Below, in pieces: positions 59,417 to 64,000 of a stretch of 64,000 nt of DNA. The DNA comes from Barnesiella sp. An55 (lineage in GTDB: Bacteria > Bacteroidota > Bacteroidia > Bacteroidales > Barnesiellaceae): positions 80,131 to 144,130 of the forward strand of contig NZ_NFHZ01000008.1 in the NCBI RefSeq assembly GCF_002161555.1, written 5' to 3'. The notes under the pieces were generated by a model, which did not search any database, had not been told where the DNA came from, and saw nothing but the letters and a program-made list of their open reading frames with translations. Both the position numbers and the translations under genes were made by a program. Position 1 is the first letter of the stretch; the number at the start of each line of letters is the position of its first letter.

Positions 59417-61330
59417 TTATAGATTGTTCTTGTTTCTCTTGCCTTTTTCGGGTCGGGGCGGTTTGTGTTCGCCCACGATGCGGGCCGGCTTGCGCCACGG
59501 CACATTGCCATAGAGTTTCTCGAGCAGGTCGTAGCGGTGCATGCGCCTGAGCGAGCTTTGTATATCGTCGCGTTTCTCGGGCAGATACCAGAAGAAGTAT
59601 TTGCGCTGGTTGAGTTTCTCGTCGGGTTTGCGGGCGGTAAACACCTTCTCGCCCGTGTAGGGGTGGATGCCGGTGTAGTAGATTTCGGTCGAGAGGGTCA
59701 TGGGGGTAGGCGTGAAATCCTGTACCTGCTCCAGCTTGAAGTTCATGTGCTTCGTCAGAGCCGCCAGTTCGGCCATATCCTCCTCGGTACAGCCCGGATG
59801 ACTCGAGATGAAGTAGGGAATAATCTGCTGATTGAGTCCCTGCTCGCGGTTGATGCGGTCGAAGATGCGCTTGAACTCCTCGAAGAGCGTGAACGACGGT
59901 TTGCGCATGATGGCCAGCACGCGGTCTGAGGTGTGCTCGGGAGCCACCTTCAGCCGGCCCGATACGTGTCGGGCAATCAACTCCTCGGTATAGCGGCGGG
60001 TGCATCGGTTCAGCTCGTCGTTTTTGTGGCGGTGCAGCAACAGGTCGTAGCGCACGCCGCTGCCGATGAACGACTTCTTGATACCCGGCAGGGCATCGAC
60101 GGCATGGTAGATGTCGAGCAGGTCGCTGTGGTCGCCGTTGAGGTTGGGGCATATCTGTGGGGCCAGGCACGAAGGGCGTTTGCACTTGTGGCACAACTCC
60201 TCGTTCTGGCCGTGCATGCGGTACATGTTGGCCGAGGGGCCGCCCAGGTCGCTCAGGTACCCTTTGAAATCGGGCATTGCCGTGATTTGCTTCACCTCTT
60301 TGAGGATAGACTCCTTGGAACGCGAGGCGATGAATTTGCCCTGATGGGCCGAGATGGTGCAGAAGGCGCAACCGCCAAAACAGCCCCGGTGCAGATTGAC
60401 CGAGAACCTGATCATCTCGTAGGCCGGTATGGTCTTGCCCTTGTAGCGCGGGTGAGGCATGCGGGTATAGGGCAGGTCGAACGAGGCGTCTATCTCGGCC
60501 TCGGTCATGGGCGGGTAGGGTGGATTGACCACGATGACCCGATTGCCCACCTGTTGCCACAGCCGCTTGGCGTGGTATTTGTTCGACTCCTCCTCGATGT
60601 GGCGGAAGTTCTCGGCCTGCTTGCGCTTGTGTTGCAGACACTCCTCGTGCGAGGCCAGCACGATGTTGTGCTCGTCCTCGACGATGGCGGGCGCCTTCGA
60701 GGCCGGTTGTATGGTAGCCGTCTGTGGTATGTCGGTGAGCTGGTCGATGGTTTCGCCCCGTTGCAGCCGCCGGGCAATCTCGACGATGGGCCGCTCGCCC
60801 ATGCCATAGATGAGCAGGTCGGCGGGACAGTTGGCCAGGATGCCCGGCAACAGTTTGTCCTGCCAGTAGTCGTAGTGGGTGAGCCGTCGCATCGAAGCCT
60901 CGATGCCGCCGATGATTACCGGTGTATCGGGGAACAGCTCCTTGAGTATGCGGCTATACACCACGGTGGGATAGTCGGGGCGCATGCCATGTCGTCCGTT
61001 GGGGGTGTAGGCATCGTCGCTGCGCATGCGCTTGTTGGCCGTGTAGTGGTTGACCATCGAGTCCATGGCTCCGGCCGAGATGCCGAAGAAGAGTCGGGGC
61101 GTGCCCAATTTCTTGAAGTCGCGCAAGTCGTCCTGCCAGTTGGGCTGGGGCACGATGGCCACGCGAAGCCCCTCGGCCTCGAGTATGCGCCCGATGACGG
61201 CCGCCCCGAACGAGGGGTGATCGACATAGGCATCGCCCGAGAACAGAATCACATCGACATAATCCCAGCCTCGCAACTCCAGCTCTTTGCGGGTCGTGGG
61301 CAACCAGTCTTGCAATCGGTATTCTTTCAT
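59417..61330 (-). CDS. YgiQ-family radical SAM protein
   Basis: This 637-residue protein has an N-terminal domain typical of YgiQ (LPTTRKELELRGWDYVDVILF, GGIEASMRRLTHYDYW) and the radical SAM cluster motif C317-C321-C324 in GCFGGCAFC. A C-terminal Lys/Arg-rich tail ends it. YgiQ proteins are widespread radical SAM enzymes without an established reaction. It lies 24 nt after uvrB and 10 nt before the S9 peptidase in the same direction. Confidence 0.93.
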   Translation of the reverse strand: MKEYRLQDWLPTTRKELELRGWDYVDVILFSGDAYVDHPSFGAAVIGRILEAEGLRVAIVPQPNWQDDLRDFKKLGTPRLFFGISAGAMDSMVNHYTANKRMRSDDAYTPNGRHGMRPDYPTVVYSRILKELFPDTPVIIGGIEASMRRLTHYDYWQDKLLPGILANCPADLLIYGMGERPIVEIARRLQRGETIDQLTDIPQTATIQPASKAPAIVEDEHNIVLASHEECLQHKRKQAENFRHIEEESNKYHAKRLWQQVGNRVIVVNPPYPPMTEAEIDASFDLPYTRMPHPRYKGKTIPAYEMIRFSVNLHRGCFGGCAFCTISAHQGKFIASRSKESILKEVKQITAMPDFKGYLSDLGGPSANMYRMHGQNEELCHKCKRPSCLAPQICPNLNGDHSDLLDIYHAVDALPGIKKSFIGSGVRYDLLLHRHKNDELNRCTRRYTEELIARHVSGRLKVAPEHTSDRVLAIMRKPSFTLFEEFKRIFDRINREQGLNQQIIPYFISSHPGCTEEDMAELAALTKHMNFKLEQVQDFTPTPMTLSTEIYYTGIHPYTGEKVFTARKPDEKLNQRKYFFWYLPEKRDDIQSSLRRMHRYDLLEKLYGNVPWRKPARIVGEHKPPRPEKGKRNKNNL

Positions 61331-61354
61331 CTCTGTGACGGTATAGGTTTATAG

Positions 61355-63451
61355 TCAGGCAGTAGGCTTGTCGGCCGCTGTCTGCTGTTGCAGTAAATCT
61401 TCCAGTTTTATCAGTTCGTCGCGATACTGGGCCGCCTCGATAAACTCCATCTTCTTGGCCGCCTCGACCATCTGTCGGCGAGTGCGCTCGATGGACTTTT
61501 GCAGTTGATCGCGGTTCATGTACTTCACCACGGGGTCGGCCGCCACATCGACATGTTCGAGATACTCGTCGCTGTATGCCTTTGCGGGTTGGCTCGGTTT
61601 GACCGCCTTCGACGGTTTTCCCGGTTGCGGTTGAGTCTGTGGCTTGGCTTCGGCGGCGGCCCCGAGCAGCGACGAGCTTTTGGCTTTCTGTATCGCCTTG
61701 GGGGTGATGTGGTTGGCCTCGTTGTAGGCCAACTGCTTCTCCCGTCGGCGGTTGGTCTCGTCGATGGTCTTCTGCATGCTCTCGGTAATGCGGTCGGCAT
61801 ACATGATAACTCGACCGTTGAGGTTTCGGGCGGCCCGACCCACCGTTTGGGTGAGCGACCGGTGCGACCGCAGGAATCCCTCCTTGTCGGCATCGAGTAT
61901 GGCCACGAGCGATACCTCGGGCAGGTCGAGACCTTCGCGCAGCAGGTTCACCCCGATGAGCACATCGTAAACGCCGGCCCGCAGGTCGTCGAGAATCTTG
62001 ATGCGGTCGAGGGTATCGACATCGGAGTGTATGTAGTTGCAGTGGATATCGAGTTTGGTCAGGTAGCTGTTCAGCTCCTCGGCCATGCGTTTGGTCAGGG
62101 TGGTCACCAGTACCCGTTCGTCGCGTTCGATGCGCAACTGAATCTCCTCGAGCAGGTCGTCTATCTGGTTGAGGCTGGGCCGTACCTCGATTACGGGGTC
62201 GAGCAGACCTGTGGGTCGAATCACCTGTTCGACCACGACCCCCTCGCTCTTCTCGAGTTCATAGTCGGCCGGCGTGGCACTCACATAGATAATCTGGCGT
62301 GCCAGACTCTCAAACTCGTCGAACTTGAGCGGACGATTGTCCACGGCTGCCGGCAGGCGGAAACCATACTCCACCAGATTCATCTTGCGCGAGCGGTCGC
62401 CCCCATACATGGCTCTGATTTGTGGCACGGTCACGTGGCTCTCGTCGATGATGGTGAGGAAGTCTTTGGGGAAATAGTCGAGCAGACAGAAGGGGCGGGT
62501 ACCCGCCTCGCGACCGTCGAAGTAGCGCGAGTAGTTCTCGATACCCGAGCAATGGCCTATCTCGCGAATCATCTCCACGTCGTAGGTCACCCGTTCATAG
62601 AGGCGTTTGGCCTCGAGGTTCTTCCCGATCGATTTGAAAAACTCCACCTGTTTGCCCAGGTCGATTTCAATTTCGCCGATGGCCTTGTCGATACGCTCTT
62701 TGGTTGTGACAAAGAGGTTGGCCGGGAAAATCTTGTAAGTGTCGAACGTGCCCGTGCTGCTACCCGTAGCCGGGTCGATGGTACGAATCGACTCGATCTC
62801 CTCGCCCCAGAATTCGACGCGTACAATCGTGTCGTCGTAGGCCAGGTAGATATCGACCGTGTCGCCCTTCACCCTGAAGTTACCCCGGTTCAACTCCACC
62901 TCGTTGCGCGAGTAGAGCGAATCGACCAGGTGGCGCAGCAGACGGTTGCGTCCGATGTTGTCGCCCACCTTCACCTCGATGACGTTGCTGTGGAAATCCT
63001 CGGGGTTGCCGATGCCATACAGGCACGACACAGACGAGACCACAATCACATCCTTGCGCCCCGACAGCAGGGCCGAGGTCGTGGAGAGCCGCAGGCGATC
63101 TATCTCCTCGTTGATGGCAAGGTCTTTTTCTATATAGGTATCGGTCGAGGGGATATACGCCTCGGGTTGATAGTAGTCGTAGTAAGATACAAAGTATTCG
63201 ACCGCGTTCTCGGGGAAGAACCCTTTGAACTCGTTGTAGAGCTGGGCCGCCAGGGTCTTGTTGTGACTCAGGATGAGGGTAGGTTTCTGTACCCGTTCGA
63301 TAACGTTGGCCATGGTGAACGTCTTACCCGAGCCCGTCACGCCCAGCAACGTCTGGTACGGAGTGCCGTCGAGCACACCCCGGCTCAGTTCGTCAATGGC
63401 CTCGGGTTGGTCGCCCGTGGGACGGTAGGGTGAAATGAGTTTGAAATCCAT
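61355..63451 (-). CDS. uvrB: UvrB, excinuclease ABC subunit B
   Basis: UvrB is the damage-verifying helicase-like subunit of nucleotide excision repair. The 698-residue protein has Walker A GVTGSGKT at 37-44, the beta-hairpin region (YYDYYQPEAYIPSTDTYIEK), DESHVTVPQI, the late helicase motif QTVGRAARN and a C-terminal UVR motif that binds UvrC (about residues 645-685, KSIERTRRQMVEAAKKMEF). An Ala/Pro/Lys-rich linker (about 595-630) precedes it. It is 13 nt after the small pspC gene. Confidence 0.96.
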   Translation of the reverse strand: MDFKLISPYRPTGDQPEAIDELSRGVLDGTPYQTLLGVTGSGKTFTMANVIERVQKPTLILSHNKTLAAQLYNEFKGFFPENAVEYFVSYYDYYQPEAYIPSTDTYIEKDLAINEEIDRLRLSTTSALLSGRKDVIVVSSVSCLYGIGNPEDFHSNVIEVKVGDNIGRNRLLRHLVDSLYSRNEVELNRGNFRVKGDTVDIYLAYDDTIVRVEFWGEEIESIRTIDPATGSSTGTFDTYKIFPANLFVTTKERIDKAIGEIEIDLGKQVEFFKSIGKNLEAKRLYERVTYDVEMIREIGHCSGIENYSRYFDGREAGTRPFCLLDYFPKDFLTIIDESHVTVPQIRAMYGGDRSRKMNLVEYGFRLPAAVDNRPLKFDEFESLARQIIYVSATPADYELEKSEGVVVEQVIRPTGLLDPVIEVRPSLNQIDDLLEEIQLRIERDERVLVTTLTKRMAEELNSYLTKLDIHCNYIHSDVDTLDRIKILDDLRAGVYDVLIGVNLLREGLDLPEVSLVAILDADKEGFLRSHRSLTQTVGRAARNLNGRVIMYADRITESMQKTIDETNRRREKQLAYNEANHITPKAIQKAKSSSLLGAAAEAKPQTQPQPGKPSKAVKPSQPAKAYSDEYLEHVDVAADPVVKYMNRDQLQKSIERTRRQMVEAAKKMEFIEAAQYRDELIKLEDLLQQQTAADKPTA

Positions 63452-63464
63452 GACAATCGTTTCG

Positions 63465-63650
63465 TTAAGACTCGGGAATAATCAAGCAGAGGATAAAATA
63501 TACCACCACCGCTGTGCCGACGGTTCCAATCGACAGCAGCACATAAATGATGCGCACCACGGTGGGGTCCAGGTCCAGATATTCACCTATACCGGCACAT
63601 ACACCGCCTATCATGCGGTTGTATCGAGGTCGAGTGAGTCGCTTGTTCAT
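63465..63650 (-). CDS. Small PspC-domain membrane protein
   Basis: This 61-residue protein is almost entirely a PspC domain (RMIGGVCAGIGEYLDLDPTVVR, then one transmembrane helix VLLSIGTVGTAVVVYFILC). PspC in proteobacteria belongs to the phage-shock response to membrane stress; short stand-alone copies are frequent and little studied. Only 13 nt separate it from uvrB, so it probably heads the long operon ending in fetB. Confidence 0.9.
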   Translation of the reverse strand: MNKRLTRPRYNRMIGGVCAGIGEYLDLDPTVVRIIYVLLSIGTVGTAVVVYFILCLIIPES

Positions 63651-63673
63651 AATACTTTTTAAGCTAAGCCATC

Positions 63674-63702
63674 AACAGGCGGCATTTCAACGGCCACCTG
63701 TT
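63674..63702 (-). repeat. Inverted repeat in the pspC leader
   Basis: AACAGGCGGC (63674-63683) and GCCACCTGTT (63693-63702) are complementary with one mismatch around a 9-nt loop. The hairpin lies just downstream of the predicted transcript start. No T-run follows on the minus strand, so it may stabilise the mRNA or bind a regulator. Confidence 0.45.
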
Positions 63703-63716
63703 TTCGCAATTTAGGG

Positions 63717-63748
63717 CAAAGATAGTGCAAAGCGAGGGTAAAAACAAG
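63717..63748 (-). promoter_or_regulatory. Promoter of the pspC-uvrB-ygiQ operon
   Basis: On the minus strand CTTG (63748-63745), 20 nt and TATCTTTG (63724-63717) approximate the Bacteroidetes promoter, with one mismatch in the -33 box. The transcript would begin about 60 nt before the pspC ATG. Confidence 0.68.
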
Positions 63749-63749
63749 C

Positions 63750-64000
63750 CTGCGGCTCCATCGTTTTGTGAGGGTGGGTGCGAATGGGGGCTGGGCAGGA
63801 GGTTTGGAAATCGGCCTACCCTGGGAGAGGAACCTGTTGCGATGAGGGTGTTGCCGATCTCGTTTCGCTGCTCGTCGATACCACTGCTGTCCGGAGAAAT
63901 TTTACCATAAAGTAGGTTGCTCGACAGAACCCGCCTCCGGAACACAAACGGGAGTTGTCGGCTGATTATAAATTTCACGGATATCCGCCCTCTGGAAGAG
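63750..64000. other. Right-end stretch without a supported gene
   Basis: I see no credible gene here. The open frame on the minus strand (63664-63978) covers the pspC promoter, is Ser/Pro/Arg-rich and lacks family features. G-rich stretches lie around 63770-63805. A gene may begin beyond the edge. Confidence 0.6.

Noticed and set aside
63664..63978. 104-codon minus-strand frame at the right end
   Set aside because: It covers the pspC promoter and has a Ser/Pro/Arg-rich, domain-free translation.

Overview
The window reads as a chromosomal segment of a gut-type Bacteroidales bacterium. Evidence for this: SusC/SusD glycan-uptake genes, a SusR-type membrane regulator, a malic enzyme fused to a phosphotransacetylase-like domain, a DAHP synthase/chorismate mutase fusion, FetAB, and repeated matches to the Bacteroidetes promoter pattern (TTTG, 19-22 nt, TAnnTTTG). 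The GC-rich codon use (GCC, GAC, TCG, CTC) makes a Barnesiella-like member plausible, but I cannot fix the genus. I see no rRNA, tRNA, CRISPR, insertion sequence or prophage.

Layout. 1-3,764 (minus): an aromatic amino acid operon, leader peptide-pheA-aminotransferase-DAHP synthase/chorismate mutase-tyrA (cut by the left edge). In front of pheA is a complete Phe/Tyr attenuator. 3,936-12,067 (plus): an acidic orphan protein, tig, clpP-clpX, recQ and guaB, most with their own promoter. 12,220-20,799 (plus): an envelope and repair run of parvulin foldase, SurA-like lipoprotein, surA, OstA-like protein, mutL and yaaA. 20,866-23,938 (minus): malic enzyme and a flavodoxin/ferredoxin protein.

24,170-40,795: a polysaccharide utilisation locus. 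A SusR-like regulator faces a SusE/F-like secreted protein, SusC, SusD, SusE, a GH66 dextranase-type enzyme, a GH31 alpha-glucosidase with two beta-sandwich modules and a T9SS-type tail, and a SusB-like GH97 alpha-glucosidase. Together these point to alpha-1,6-glucan (dextran) use: surface binding and endo-cleavage, SusCD import, and cleavage of oligosaccharides to glucose. A terminator-like hairpin splits the first gene from susC.

41,234-54,953 (plus): two complete tripartite RND efflux systems. The first ends with an LpxA-type acyltransferase gene. The second is led by a TetR regulator and followed by a small PII-like protein. 55,026-55,901: a PHP-domain gene behind a duplicated promoter and an unusually strong Shine-Dalgarno. 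55,898-63,748 (minus): one tightly packed run, pspC-uvrB-ygiQ-S9 peptidase-fetA-fetB. 63,750-64,000 holds no gene I can support.

The most interesting signals are the Phe/Tyr leader-peptide attenuator (too short for ordinary gene calling), the dextran-type locus with T9SS-like tails and an internal terminator, a MutL whose endonuclease motifs look eroded, and the duplicated promoter at 55 kb.
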